A stretch of 64,000 bases of DNA from an uncultured Tenacibaculum sp. (lineage in GTDB: Bacteria; Bacteroidota; Bacteroidia; Flavobacteriales; Flavobacteriaceae): contig CANMIL010000008.1 in the NCBI GenBank assembly GCA_947497895.1, positions 124,001 to 188,000 of the forward strand, given 5' to 3'. A program made the position numbers and the translations under genes. Each line of letters begins with the position of its first letter. Position 1 is the stretch's first letter. The notes beneath the pieces were generated by a model. It did no database searches. It saw only the letters and a program-made list of their open reading frames with translations, and was not told the origin of the DNA. Shown here in pieces: positions 43,550-52,831 of the stretch.

Positions 43550-45778
43550 TTAGAAATTTTTTCTCTTATTTCTTAAACTATATATGGTTTGTTTCACAAC
43601 GAAGCTACAGAAATAAAATATTCCGATAGAGAAAACAATATCACCTACGATTCTAAACCACTTTAAAACCTGCACTGTAGGACTGTATAACAATTCAGCG
43701 TCTCTAGCAAAAGAATAACCTTTTGTTATGGATGTGTACGCCTGAATAATTCCAACAGGCAATAAACTCAATAACACCATTAGCATAAGTCCAATATTCA
43801 AGCCCCAAAAAGCTCTTTTTAATACCTTTTCATTCCAGTAATTATTAGAATAAAGTCTTAAACAAATTAAAATGAATCCCATCCCCAACATTCCATAAAC
43901 TCCAAACATTGCCGTATGAGCATGTACCGATGTTGTATTTAATCCTTGAATATAATATAATGCGATTGGTGGATTTATTAAAAAACCAAAAACACCAGCA
44001 CCAATCATATTCCAAAAAGCAACTGAGATAAAGAAAAATATAGGCCATTTGTAGCGTTGAACCCATTCATTATGTTTTAAGATATTCCAGTTTTCTCTAA
44101 TTTCAAACCCCATTAGAGTTAAAGGAACTACTTCTAAAGCACTAAAAGTTGCTCCTAAAGCTATTGCCTGTACAGGTGTTCCTGAATAATAAAGATGATG
44201 AAGTGTTCCAATGATTCCTCCAGCCAGAAATATAGTTGCAGAAGCAATAGATGCTTTACCCGCTGTTTTTGTTGAAATTATTTTCATTCTTGAAAAGATA
44301 TAAGCAATCGTTACAGTAGCAAATACTTCAAAAAAGCCTTCAACCCATAAATGCACTAACCACCATCGCCAATAATTAATAACTGGTAATGAACTATTTT
44401 CGCCATACATAAGTCCCGAAAAGAAAAACATACCAATAGCAATTACAGCAATAAGTAACATTATTAATAAATGCTTAGAATCATCATTCTTTCTAATCGC
44501 ATAAAGTATGTTTCTACCGACCATAACCATCCATAAGATCATTCCAACACCTAAAAGAATTTGCCAAAACCTTCCTAAATCCATGTATTCAAATCCTTGA
44601 TGTCCGAAAAAGAAATTAGTAGTTAGGTTAAAAAATTGATGAATCCCTAACCACTCCCCCAACATTGATCCTAATACAATTACAAGAAGAGCAATAAATA
44701 AAAAATTTACCCCAAATACTTGATATTTCATTTCTTTCCCACTAATCATAGGAGCCAAAAAGATTCCTGTTGCTAACCAAGTAGCTGCTATCCAAAATAC
44801 GGCTAATTGAGTATGCCATGTTCTCGTTATAGAATACGGAAAATACTCAGATAACTCAAACCCGAAAAATGCCTGTCCCTCTACAGAATAATGCACAGTA
44901 ACAACACCAAGAACGATTTGCAAGAAAATTAGTAGTGAAATAACGATAAAATATTTCAAAGCTGCTTTTTGAGAAGCGTACAGCTTCATATTTAACAAAG
45001 GATCAAATTTAGGATTATCGATAGCTTCACCTTTTTCATGGTTTCTCAAATAATAGTAAGCCAAAATTCCAATAAATAATATTAACAACACAACCGAAAA
45101 GCCGGACCACATTTGAGAGTCAGGAGTAATTGTATTATCAATAAGTGGCTCATGGGGCCAATTTGACGTGTATGTATAATTTTTATCAGGCCTATTAGTA
45201 CTTGCCGCCCAAGAAGTCCAAAACAAAAATGCATTAAGCTTTCTCAACTTCATTGGATCTGTTAAAGCCTCTTTTTGAATAGCATATTTCTCATGCCCCT
45301 CTGAAAATATTCTTGAGTAATATTCTGAATTCGCTTGAATTGCCTCATTCCTAATTTTGGAAATCCAAATTGTATTATTTAAGTTATCAAAGCTATTTGA
45401 ACGAACCTCTTTTATTAAACGCGCTTTTAAAGCCGCTTTTTGTTCTTCATCCAAACTTTCAAAATCAATAGAGAAATCTCTTTTAGCCCATTTTTTAAGT
45501 AAAAAAACAGCTTCTCTATGAATCCAATCAGCTGTCCAATCAGGTGCTACATAACTTCCATGCCCCCAAATTGAACCTACTTCCATTCCACCAATAGACT
45601 CCCATACATTTTGACCTTCTTGAATATCTTTTTTAGAAAACAAGATCTCATTAGTTTCTCTTATTTTAACTGATTGTGGTATCGGAGGTTGTTTTTGATA
45701 TATTTCGGTACCTACCCATATTAATGTCACAAACGACAATAACACTACTGTTATAAATGCTGTCCAAATTTTTCTCAT
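43550..45778 (-). CDS. norB: Quinol-dependent nitric oxide reductase (qNor)
   Basis: This inner-membrane enzyme reduces two NO to N2O with electrons from quinol. The 742 residues include an N-terminal periplasmic cytochrome-c-like extension (about 40-215) without heme-c motifs, the mark of the quinol type. A heme-copper-like core with about 12 helices follows. The histidine ligands lie in RTWHTQLAVFW, HLWVEGFFEVFA, the HH pair of TLHHLYYSG, and VHAHTAMFGVYG. It is the last gene of the NO-response operon and overlaps the Ric stop codon by one base. With no nitrite or N2O reductase here, detoxification is as likely as denitrification. Confidence 0.95.
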   Translation of the reverse strand: MRKIWTAFITVVLLSFVTLIWVGTEIYQKQPPIPQSVKIRETNEILFSKKDIQEGQNVWESIGGMEVGSIWGHGSYVAPDWTADWIHREAVFLLKKWAKRDFSIDFESLDEEQKAALKARLIKEVRSNSFDNLNNTIWISKIRNEAIQANSEYYSRIFSEGHEKYAIQKEALTDPMKLRKLNAFLFWTSWAASTNRPDKNYTYTSNWPHEPLIDNTITPDSQMWSGFSVVLLILFIGILAYYYLRNHEKGEAIDNPKFDPLLNMKLYASQKAALKYFIVISLLIFLQIVLGVVTVHYSVEGQAFFGFELSEYFPYSITRTWHTQLAVFWIAATWLATGIFLAPMISGKEMKYQVFGVNFLFIALLVIVLGSMLGEWLGIHQFFNLTTNFFFGHQGFEYMDLGRFWQILLGVGMILWMVMVGRNILYAIRKNDDSKHLLIMLLIAVIAIGMFFFSGLMYGENSSLPVINYWRWWLVHLWVEGFFEVFATVTIAYIFSRMKIISTKTAGKASIASATIFLAGGIIGTLHHLYYSGTPVQAIALGATFSALEVVPLTLMGFEIRENWNILKHNEWVQRYKWPIFFFISVAFWNMIGAGVFGFLINPPIALYYIQGLNTTSVHAHTAMFGVYGMLGMGFILICLRLYSNNYWNEKVLKRAFWGLNIGLMLMVLLSLLPVGIIQAYTSITKGYSFARDAELLYSPTVQVLKWFRIVGDIVFSIGIFYFCSFVVKQTIYSLRNKRKNF

Positions 45779-46506
45779 TATTGAATTGTATTAAGTTGTT
45801 CTTCTTGAACAATTGCTTTTTTGAATAATATGTTATTTTCTAAATGAATGTGTTTGTGAAGGTCTTCTTCAAATTCTTGTAATAGTTTGAATGCAATTTT
45901 ATAGGAACTACAGGCACTTTTAGGAGGTGTATAATCATTAGATAGTTTCGCTATTTCTCTAAACCTTTCTCCTTCGTCATTATGTTCCTCGTGCATCATT
46001 TTTATAGGATTTTCGACACTGATAAAAGAAGGAGTTTCTAATTTACTAGCAGATCTGCTAGACTTCGCTATTTTCTTTATGTATGGAAAAAGAATTAATT
46101 CTTCCTTTTTCATATGTAATACCAGATCACCTGCACTTTTAGAAAAAAGTTTATCAATTTCAAACAGTTCAGGATGTTTTTCACCATGAACACGACATAT
46201 TTTCTCCAAATAACTTTTAATTTCTGGTATTTGTCTCTCTATATAACGATGATGATTTTGGTAGATATAATCACTTAGGAAATCAATGTCCCAATCAGTA
46301 TAATCATAATCCACAGTTTTTCTTTTAACGATGCTTTCTACCTCATCAATTAAAGATTTCAAATCTATGTCGCTATCTTCCGACAGCTCAAATAAAGTTC
46401 TATTTCCGTTACAACAGAAATCTACTTTATACTTTTTAAATATTGCTGCTGTTTCATAGTTTTCAGTAACAATATCTGATATTAGTGTTTGACTATTTAT
46501 ATTCAT
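45778..46506 (-). CDS. ric: Iron-sulfur cluster repair di-iron protein Ric/ScdA
   Basis: The protein repairs iron-sulfur centres damaged by NO or oxidants. The 242 residues have the N-terminal ScdA domain with Cys31-Cys32 in FCCNGNRTL. A hemerythrin-like di-iron domain with several conserved histidines follows (NHHRYIERQIP, HMKKEELILFPYI, MMHEEHNDEG, LHKHIHLENNILF). It overlaps the downstream norB start by one base and the upstream membrane gene by 14 bases, so the three are tightly coupled. Confidence 0.94.
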   Translation of the reverse strand: MNINSQTLISDIVTENYETAAIFKKYKVDFCCNGNRTLFELSEDSDIDLKSLIDEVESIVKRKTVDYDYTDWDIDFLSDYIYQNHHRYIERQIPEIKSYLEKICRVHGEKHPELFEIDKLFSKSAGDLVLHMKKEELILFPYIKKIAKSSRSASKLETPSFISVENPIKMMHEEHNDEGERFREIAKLSNDYTPPKSACSSYKIAFKLLQEFEEDLHKHIHLENNILFKKAIVQEEQLNTIQ

Positions 46507-46939
46507 TTGTTTTTATTATTTGTATTCCTATTGTGGTGAGTAGTACAACTTTTATTATCTCCAGAATCACATAGTACAAATGATGATAGCTAGTTGGCAC
46601 TGGATTCTTCTGAATGATTTGTTCAACTCTTAAATCGAGTATTGGTAGGAGATATAACGTTTGTATTGCTAAAATGAAGCATAGAGCTAATAGTTTATAA
46701 ACTAAAAACACATCCCTCAGAGACTTAAATATTATTATTAAAACTATAATTACTCCGCCCAAAAAGAGTTCAACTATGTTCAACGCTTTAAACACTAAAG
46801 CTCCAACTGATAAACCTATTTCAAGGGTTATACCATCAGCTTGAAACTTTAACCAAGCTTCCATAAAACTAATTGCTAGTACAAACCCCGACCAAAGAGC
46901 TATTAGGTATAATAATATTTTATTCAATAGATGTTTCAT
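46493..46939 (-). CDS. Four-helix membrane protein in the NO operon, unknown
   Basis: I do not recognise a named family. The 148 residues have four hydrophobic segments (about 8-28, 47-71, 78-100, 125-143). There are no cysteines suggesting metal binding in the loops. The gene lies between the Rrf2 regulator and ric and overlaps ric by 14 bases. A role in NO defence is inferred from this position only. Confidence 0.7.
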   Translation of the reverse strand: MKHLLNKILLYLIALWSGFVLAISFMEAWLKFQADGITLEIGLSVGALVFKALNIVELFLGGVIIVLIIIFKSLRDVFLVYKLLALCFILAIQTLYLLPILDLRVEQIIQKNPVPTSYHHLYYVILEIIKVVLLTTIGIQIIKTNEYK

Positions 46940-46953
46940 TTTTATAACGGATA

Positions 46954-46985
46954 TTTTTGTCTTTTATATATTTAAATTTTTTTAG
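46954..46985 (-). promoter_or_regulatory. Candidate operator before the NO-operon membrane gene
   Basis: The minus strand carries ATAAAAGACAAAAA (46967-46954), a 14-base word also present on the plus strand at 47457-47470 inside the dyad before the Rrf2 gene. Similar flanking sequence follows in both (TCC, then TATAAAAAT). Binding by the Rrf2 protein is inferred. Confidence 0.4.
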
Positions 46986-47419
46986 CGCTTTAACCATAGT
47001 AAATTTTTTTCTCCATTTGTATACAATACGTCATGTAAAGTATTCTCCTCTAACATGTTCTTCAACTGCTCTCTTATTTCAATAAACTTATAATGCAAAG
47101 GACACGGAGTTTCCTCGTTACATTGCTTCAAACCCAAACCGCACCCAGTATAAATTTTATCGCCATCCAATACCTTTACTATTTGACTTAGTTTTAATTT
47201 CTTCAATTGATAATCCTCTATAATAAATCCTCCATAGGGCCCTTTAATAGAAGTAATGATATTATTTTTTGTTAAAAGTTGTAGTATTTTCCCAGTGAAA
47301 GCCTCAGGAGAATCAATGGCTTTAGCAATTGTTTTCAATCCCACTTTATTCCCAAGTGACGACTGTTCAGCAACATAAATGGTAGCTCTTAAACCATATT
47401 CGCAAGATTTTGAAAACAT
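46982..47419 (-). CDS. Rrf2-family regulator (NsrR/IscR-like)
   Basis: The 145-residue protein starts at the ATG at 47419, giving the conserved MFSKSCEYGLRATIYVA. An upstream start would add 16 residues unlike the family and run through the promoter. The winged helix spans residues 1-70. Cys93, Cys100 and Cys106 (spacing 6 and 5) can bind an iron-sulfur cluster, which in NsrR reacts with NO. As the first gene of a NO-reductase operon, it is the probable NO-sensing repressor. Cluster type is not determinable from sequence. Confidence 0.9.
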   Translation of the reverse strand: MFSKSCEYGLRATIYVAEQSSLGNKVGLKTIAKAIDSPEAFTGKILQLLTKNNIITSIKGPYGGFIIEDYQLKKLKLSQIVKVLDGDKIYTGCGLGLKQCNEETPCPLHYKFIEIREQLKNMLEENTLHDVLYTNGEKNLLWLKR

Positions 47420-47437
47420 ATACTTATGAATTTGGTA

Positions 47438-47467
47438 CAAAAATAAAGAGATTTTTATAAAAGACAA
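47438..47467 (-). promoter_or_regulatory. Promoter of the Rrf2 / NO-reductase operon
   Basis: On the minus strand TTG (47467-47465) and TATTTTTG (47445-47438) are separated by 19 bases, the standard spacing. The start codon is 18 bases downstream. The -33 part lies inside a large inverted repeat, well placed for repression. Confidence 0.7.
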
Positions 47468-47490
47468 AAAAGTCTCCTATAAAAATCTCT
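47447..47490. promoter_or_regulatory. Large inverted repeat over the Rrf2 promoter
   Basis: A perfect 13-bp arm (47447-47459 with 47478-47490, AGAGATTTTTATA and TATAAAAATCTCT) encloses a second short stem AGAC/GTCT. It overlaps the -33 element of the Rrf2 promoter and ends 25 bases after the N-acetylglucosamine kinase gene. It could be an operator, the kinase terminator, or both. A T-rich tract follows on the minus strand. Confidence 0.6.
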
Positions 47491-47515
47491 TCTAAATATT
47501 TACACTAAGAGTAAA

Positions 47516-48394
47516 TTAAACTACTTTACTCAAAAAAGCTTTATCTTCTTTTACAGACTCTATAAATGCCGTTAAAGGTCTTCTTATAAAGTTTTCAGGC
47601 TCGTTAAAACCTCTTTTTTCTAATTGTTCTTTGATAATATCTCTCGCATGATAGCCAACAGATCCAATAAAATATAATGGCACTTTACCTAGTTCCTCTT
47701 TATATTTTATCAATTGATTATCGATAAACTCTGAAATACATTTGGTAACGATATTCTTCGCATATGGATGCTCTATATTCTCGAATAAGAACCTTGCATA
47801 TTGAGCTAAATATTTATTCGGCATTTTTGCACCATATAATCTTGACAATACTTTGTCATCATCCAATTGAAACTCCTTTTCTAAAGAAAACTTCAAATCT
47901 TCCGGAAGATCTTTATAGTAATAACCTTTTAAAACTTCCTTTCCTAAATGGTTACCACTACCTTCATCCATTAATATATATCCCATTGCTTTTACACGCT
48001 GCTCTATTTCTTCTCCATTATAAAAACAACAATTCGATCCTGTTCCTAAAATACAAACTACGGATGCATCCTGAGATGCTGCAAATACCGCGAGCATTAG
48101 ATCTTCCTTAACAACAACTTTTGAAACATTCGAAAAGTTATCACTAAAAACCTTTTTTATTTTATCCTCGCCTTTTTTATTATTACAACCAGCACCGAAA
48201 AAATAGATAGAACTCACTGACTCTTTATAATCGTTTAACTCATTGCAGTTTTCAATGACCTCTTTAATACTCTTCTTTTTTAATACCGACGGGTTTACTC
48301 CGCTGGTTCTAATTCTATCGACAATTGTATTATCATTTTCATTTAATAATATCCAGTCGCACTTTGTTGAACCGCTGTCTGCAATTAATATCAT
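47516..48394 (-). CDS. BadF-type N-acetylglucosamine kinase
   Basis: The 292-residue ASKHA-fold kinase has the phosphate-1 motif ADSGSTKCDW at the N-terminus and GTGSNCCFY as the phosphate-2 region. BadF/NagK-type proteins phosphorylate free GlcNAc, which fits the adjacent hexosaminidase and NagB genes. Substrate assignment relies on that context. It is the last gene of the amino-sugar locus on the minus strand. Confidence 0.85.
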   Translation of the reverse strand: MILIADSGSTKCDWILLNENDNTIVDRIRTSGVNPSVLKKKSIKEVIENCNELNDYKESVSSIYFFGAGCNNKKGEDKIKKVFSDNFSNVSKVVVKEDLMLAVFAASQDASVVCILGTGSNCCFYNGEEIEQRVKAMGYILMDEGSGNHLGKEVLKGYYYKDLPEDLKFSLEKEFQLDDDKVLSRLYGAKMPNKYLAQYARFLFENIEHPYAKNIVTKCISEFIDNQLIKYKEELGKVPLYFIGSVGYHARDIIKEQLEKRGFNEPENFIRRPLTAFIESVKEDKAFLSKVV

Positions 48395-48602
48395 AACTTA
48401 AGAAACTTGTGTTGTAAAAATTTATCTCTATCAATTATTTCCGAGCACTTCGACAAGCCGCATAACAGCCTACGTAATCCTAAGAAAATAATCTTTATAA
48501 CTTATGTTGGTTAAAACATATAACTTAGCCTATTAACTATCCAGTAATAAGCCTTTTCGAAGAGATTTCAGGTTTTAAACTTGCCAAAACCTTCCCCCTA
48601 TT

Positions 48603-48620
48603 GTAATCAAAGTTGATTAC
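48603..48620. promoter_or_regulatory. Perfect 18-bp palindrome between hexosaminidase and kinase
   Basis: GTAATCAA-AG-TTGATTAC lies about 25 bases after the hexosaminidase stop and 209 bases before the kinase start. It has no T run, so a protein-binding site or mRNA hairpin is more likely than a terminator. The rest of this 250-base gap shows nothing clear. Confidence 0.45.
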
Positions 48621-48644
48621 TCCCCTTGCTTTAAAAGCTATTAT

Positions 48645-50699
48645 TTATTTTATATCTCCCTGATTCTTTAATCCTTTAAGAAGCTTTTCCATTCCCGATA
48701 CTGTAACTAATTCCGTATCCACCATAGGCTTCTTTAACTCTTCAACTAACTTTTCAATATCAGAAGTTCGTGCTTTATTCGCTCCTTCTCCTTTTAAAAT
48801 ATCAAGATATAATGAAGATATTAAACTCAGGTTTTTATAATGATTCCCTAACTCATTAAGGTTAGGATTATTTTTTAATTCTAAAAATTTTGAGTAGCCA
48901 TTTTTCCATTTAGAAAAATAACTTTGCAATTCTCTACTTCTCTCCGTTGTTGGATTACTCACATATGAATCTACTAACAAATTGAAATTATAAGCGTCGT
49001 TGGCATCAACTACACAAGCATCTGCAAATAAAGTGAAAGGAGAAAATGTTTTATATTCTGTACCTCCTTCATTTCTCGTATAGATTTTTAAAGGTTCAAA
49101 AATAGCTGTTAACACCTCTAAAGACTCTGTGTTTTTTGATTTTGCAATGTTTCTCAATAACTGATTTCTATAACTCAAATGCGTAATTCCTAACTCCTCT
49201 AATTGAAAACTAACTACAGCCAATCGCTTACGCATACTTTTAAGATCTTTAACTTCTTTTGAAGACCAAAATCTCTCGGCAATTGCAGCAGTTCGAGGCC
49301 AAATTCTTGAATCTACGGTTAATGGCGTCACCAATTCACTCCACATAGTTACTTCACCTCCTAAAACTCTATTTTCTTGTTCTTTTGTCAATTGAACACC
49401 TCCAGCTGGATCAAAAAGATAGTGATGATCAACAGATTGAACTCTATCAATATAATAATCGTTAGACAATACTGCTTGATACCCTTTTTTAACTGCTTCT
49501 ACTAAAGTACCATCTTTAAAACCTTCATTTACGCCTCTCCATGAGTGAATAATAGCACTTTTAGGCATTCCATCAGTCATAATTTCATCCCATCCCATCA
49601 ACTTTCTATCATACTTAGCAAGTATTTTTTGCAGTTTAATATTAAAGTATGTTTGTAAATCATGATTGTTCTTAAACCCCTTTTTGTTTTTAAACTTTTT
49701 AATTTCATGATTCTCATCCCAGTGCTTTCCTTCATTTTCGTCACCTCCAATATGGAAATAAACATCAGGAAATAATGGAATGATTTCCGCAAATAAATTA
49801 TCTAAAAATGTATAGACTTTTGGGTTAATGGGATTCAATGTGGGATGAAAAACACCAGAGAATCTTTCTATTTTGTAGTCATATCCATCTTTACTACCTA
49901 ATTCTGGATATGCAGCTAATATCGCGGTTGCGTGTCCTGGAACATCAATTTCCGGAACAACTCTAATACCTCTTTCGTTAGCATAAGAAACAATGTCTCT
50001 TATTTGAGGTTTTGTATAATATAGACCATCAGATCCTAATTCATGTAATTTAGGATAGGTATCCGATTTAAATCTGAAACCTTGATCATCTGATAAATGC
50101 CAATGAAAAACATTCATTTTCATAGACGCCATCGCATCAAGATTTCTCTTTAACACTTCAATTGGATGAAAATGACGAGATACATCAATCATTAATCCTC
50201 TCCAATCGTATCTTGGACTGTCTTTTACAACAACACCATCAATGAAAAAGAAATTCTCATTATGATCAATAAGTTGAACTAATGTTTCAAGCCCTCTTAA
50301 TGCCCCAATATCCGTTTTTGCATTAATAGTAACGAAACCATTATTTACATTAAGCTCATATGATTCATTTACTCCAAGCTTTAATTCAGCAACCTCATCA
50401 AAACTAACTCTAACAATTGCCTTTTGTTCATTTACTAAAGGAAATCCTTTATCAACAAAAACACCTGTTCTATTTGTTATACGTCTTATAATGTTTGTTG
50501 CGTAATCATAAACACGACCTTCTTTTTTATTGATAGAAATAGTAAAATCATTATCAATCTTAACCCGGTTTCCATTACTTTGAATCTCTTGAGGCCAAGG
50601 CATCAAATTATACTTATCTGAAAGTTTCCCCTGACCAAATATTGTTGAAGAAGTGAGAATAAGGGCTAAAAAAGTTGTTTTCACTATTTTGTATATCAT
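48645..50699 (-). CDS. Beta-N-acetylhexosaminidase, glycoside hydrolase family 20
   Basis: The enzyme removes terminal GlcNAc or GalNAc from chitobiose or glycans by substrate-assisted catalysis. The 684 residues have a signal peptide ending in TIFGQ. An N-terminal GH20b domain (about 30-150) and the catalytic barrel follow, with the acid pair Asp320-Glu321 in HIGGDENEG. The YDWRGLMIDVSRHFHP motif opens the barrel. It is probably periplasmic or at the cell surface. Free GlcNAc made here would be phosphorylated by the downstream kinase. Confidence 0.95.
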   Translation of the reverse strand: MIYKIVKTTFLALILTSSTIFGQGKLSDKYNLMPWPQEIQSNGNRVKIDNDFTISINKKEGRVYDYATNIIRRITNRTGVFVDKGFPLVNEQKAIVRVSFDEVAELKLGVNESYELNVNNGFVTINAKTDIGALRGLETLVQLIDHNENFFFIDGVVVKDSPRYDWRGLMIDVSRHFHPIEVLKRNLDAMASMKMNVFHWHLSDDQGFRFKSDTYPKLHELGSDGLYYTKPQIRDIVSYANERGIRVVPEIDVPGHATAILAAYPELGSKDGYDYKIERFSGVFHPTLNPINPKVYTFLDNLFAEIIPLFPDVYFHIGGDENEGKHWDENHEIKKFKNKKGFKNNHDLQTYFNIKLQKILAKYDRKLMGWDEIMTDGMPKSAIIHSWRGVNEGFKDGTLVEAVKKGYQAVLSNDYYIDRVQSVDHHYLFDPAGGVQLTKEQENRVLGGEVTMWSELVTPLTVDSRIWPRTAAIAERFWSSKEVKDLKSMRKRLAVVSFQLEELGITHLSYRNQLLRNIAKSKNTESLEVLTAIFEPLKIYTRNEGGTEYKTFSPFTLFADACVVDANDAYNFNLLVDSYVSNPTTERSRELQSYFSKWKNGYSKFLELKNNPNLNELGNHYKNLSLISSLYLDILKGEGANKARTSDIEKLVEELKKPMVDTELVTVSGMEKLLKGLKNQGDIK

Positions 50700-50791
50700 T
50701 GTTGTTTGTTTTTGTTAAAGTCGTTAGTCTTTTCTATAATTTATAACTGTTTACTTGTTAATACTTTTATGTCCCTATTTTAAACACATTA

Positions 50792-50832
50792 TCTTCATTG
50801 GCTAAGTTCTAAAATAACGAAGCCAATGAAGA
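50792..50832 (-). other. Strong hairpin between nagB and hexosaminidase
   Basis: A perfect 12-bp inverted repeat (TCTTCATTGGCT at 50792-50803 with AGCCAATGAAGA at 50821-50832) has a 17-base loop. It comes soon after the nagB stop and lacks a T run, so it more likely protects or processes the mRNA end, or attenuates expression of the next gene. Confidence 0.55.
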
Positions 50833-50854
50833 GTTTTAATAAGGTAATTCTTTA

Positions 50855-52777
50855 TTAGAAATGGTAGCGTTTGAATGCTTCTATTGCAGCATAATCTGCC
50901 ATTCCTAAATTTCTATATTTTTCAGCTGTTAACCTGTTTCTATCCTCTGCTCTCACCCAAAATTCTCTGGCATCGTTCCCTTGGAACATTACTTTATCTT
51001 TTTGAGATTGGTGATAGAAAATTGCATGTCTCTTTTTAACAACTTGATCTGGACTCATTGGAACCGCCATTTCTATTTCATATGGCTGCCATTCAAACCA
51101 AGCTCCACGATATAACCATACCCAACAATCATTCATATAGCTCTCTTTCTTTAAAACTTCTAAAGCTTCAAAAAGTGAATCTAAACAAACTTTATGAGTA
51201 CCATGTGGATCTGCTAAATCTCCAGCCGCATAAATTTGATGAGGCTTTACGTTTTCAATAAGACTGCACATGATATCAATATCAGCCTTTGATAATTTAT
51301 CTTTCTTTACTTTACCAGTTTCATAGAAAGGTAAGTTTAAGAAGTGAACATTCTCATCTGGAACTCCCATATATCTTGTTGCTCCTAATGATTCTGCTTT
51401 TCTAATTTCTCCTTTTAGTTTTCTAACGTCTAAAGCATCAATTTCATTAGCTCCTTTGTTTCTGATTGATTTAATTACATTATCAATTCTATCAGAATCA
51501 GGACTTAACATTTTCGACACTTCAGCAAAACGTAATGCGTCATCGTCAGAAACTGCAATATTCCCAGAAGTTTGATATGCAATATGAACCTCATGTCCTT
51601 GTTCAACCAATCTATCAAACGTTCCTCCCATTGAAATAACATCATCGTCTGGATGAGGACTGAATATGATAACTCTTTTCTTCTCTGGAGTACTTCTTTC
51701 AGGCCTTTTAGAATCGTCTGCATTAGGTTTTCCTCCTGGCCACCCAGTGATAGTTCTTTGAAGGCTGTTAAACATTTTAATATTTAACTCATATGCACTT
51801 CCTTCTTCTACCAATAGACTCGCCATTCCATTATCATTATAATCTTTATCGGTAAGCTTTAATATTGGCTTATTAACTGTATCACTTAACCAGAAAATAG
51901 CTTTCTTTTTAAGCTCTTCAGTCCAAACACAAGAAGTTACTAACCAAGGAGTTTTAATTCTTGTTAATTCAGAAGCCGCTTCTTTATCGATGATAAAGCT
52001 TGCATTGTGATGCTCTTGTAAGTAAGTCGCTGGTACTTGTGAAGTAATTTCTCCTTCAATAGTTCTTTGAATTACTTTTGCTTTACCTTCTCCCCAAGCA
52101 AGTAAAACAACTCTCTTTGCTTTTTTAATGGTACTAATCCCCATTGTAATAGCTCTTCTTGGGACATTATCTAATCCTAAGAAACTTGAAGCTGCATCTT
52201 CTCTTGTTATATGATCAAGAGTAATACTCCTTGTACTCGAGTTATAGTGTGAACCTGGTTCGTTAAATCCGATATGTCCAGTTCTTCCAATTCCTAACAA
52301 TTGAAAATCTAAACCTCCAGCTTCTTTAATTTTTAATTCGTAGTCTACACAATATTGGTATACATCCTCTGGTTTGATTGTTCCATCAGGTACATGGACA
52401 TTTTCTGGAAGTATATCAACATGGTTGAATAAATGCTCGTGCATGAAGTAATGATAACTTTGAATATCATCAGGCTGCATTGGCCAATATTCATCTAAAT
52501 TAAATGTAATTACATTAGCAAAACTTAATCCTTCTTCCTTATGTAATCGTACTAACTCTTCATACACTTTAATGGGAGAAGAACCTGTTGCCAACCCTAA
52601 AACACATTTTTCATTTTGGCTAGCCTTGCTAATAATTAACTCAGCTATCTCTTTAGCAACAACTTTCGATGCTTCCAAAGAACTTTCAAATATTACGTTG
52701 TGATTTTTCTCAAAACGTGTTTCTTCAAACTGTCCTGCAGGTTGAAAACTTATCTCTTTAAAATTTGACATAACCAT
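50855..52777 (-). CDS. nagB: Glucosamine-6-phosphate deaminase fused to a PIG-L/LmbE deacetylase domain
   Basis: The N-terminal part (about 20-275) is NagB, converting GlcN-6-P to fructose-6-P and ammonia; it has LGLATGSSPIKVYEEL, FNLDEYWPM and GIGRTGHIGFNEPG. The C-terminal part (about 365-640) is a PIG-L-type deacetylase with its zinc motif PHPDDD (His375). The total of 640 residues is more than twice a normal NagB. The fusion is known in Bacteroidota. No separate nagA gene is seen, so the second domain may supply GlcNAc-6-P deacetylation, an inference. Start may be ATG 52777 or two codons on. Confidence 0.93.
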   Translation of the reverse strand: MVMSNFKEISFQPAGQFEETRFEKNHNVIFESSLEASKVVAKEIAELIISKASQNEKCVLGLATGSSPIKVYEELVRLHKEEGLSFANVITFNLDEYWPMQPDDIQSYHYFMHEHLFNHVDILPENVHVPDGTIKPEDVYQYCVDYELKIKEAGGLDFQLLGIGRTGHIGFNEPGSHYNSSTRSITLDHITREDAASSFLGLDNVPRRAITMGISTIKKAKRVVLLAWGEGKAKVIQRTIEGEITSQVPATYLQEHHNASFIIDKEAASELTRIKTPWLVTSCVWTEELKKKAIFWLSDTVNKPILKLTDKDYNDNGMASLLVEEGSAYELNIKMFNSLQRTITGWPGGKPNADDSKRPERSTPEKKRVIIFSPHPDDDVISMGGTFDRLVEQGHEVHIAYQTSGNIAVSDDDALRFAEVSKMLSPDSDRIDNVIKSIRNKGANEIDALDVRKLKGEIRKAESLGATRYMGVPDENVHFLNLPFYETGKVKKDKLSKADIDIMCSLIENVKPHQIYAAGDLADPHGTHKVCLDSLFEALEVLKKESYMNDCWVWLYRGAWFEWQPYEIEMAVPMSPDQVVKKRHAIFYHQSQKDKVMFQGNDAREFWVRAEDRNRLTAEKYRNLGMADYAAIEAFKRYHF

Positions 52778-52831
52778 ACTAATCTCTAACTTAATGTAAA
52801 TACAACGGTAAAATTATGGGCATACCTAAGG

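Noticed and set aside
47420..47467. Longer N-terminus of the Rrf2 regulator
   Set aside because: The extra 16 residues do not fit the family and would lie across a well-spaced promoter. The conserved start MFSKSCEYGL begins at 47419.
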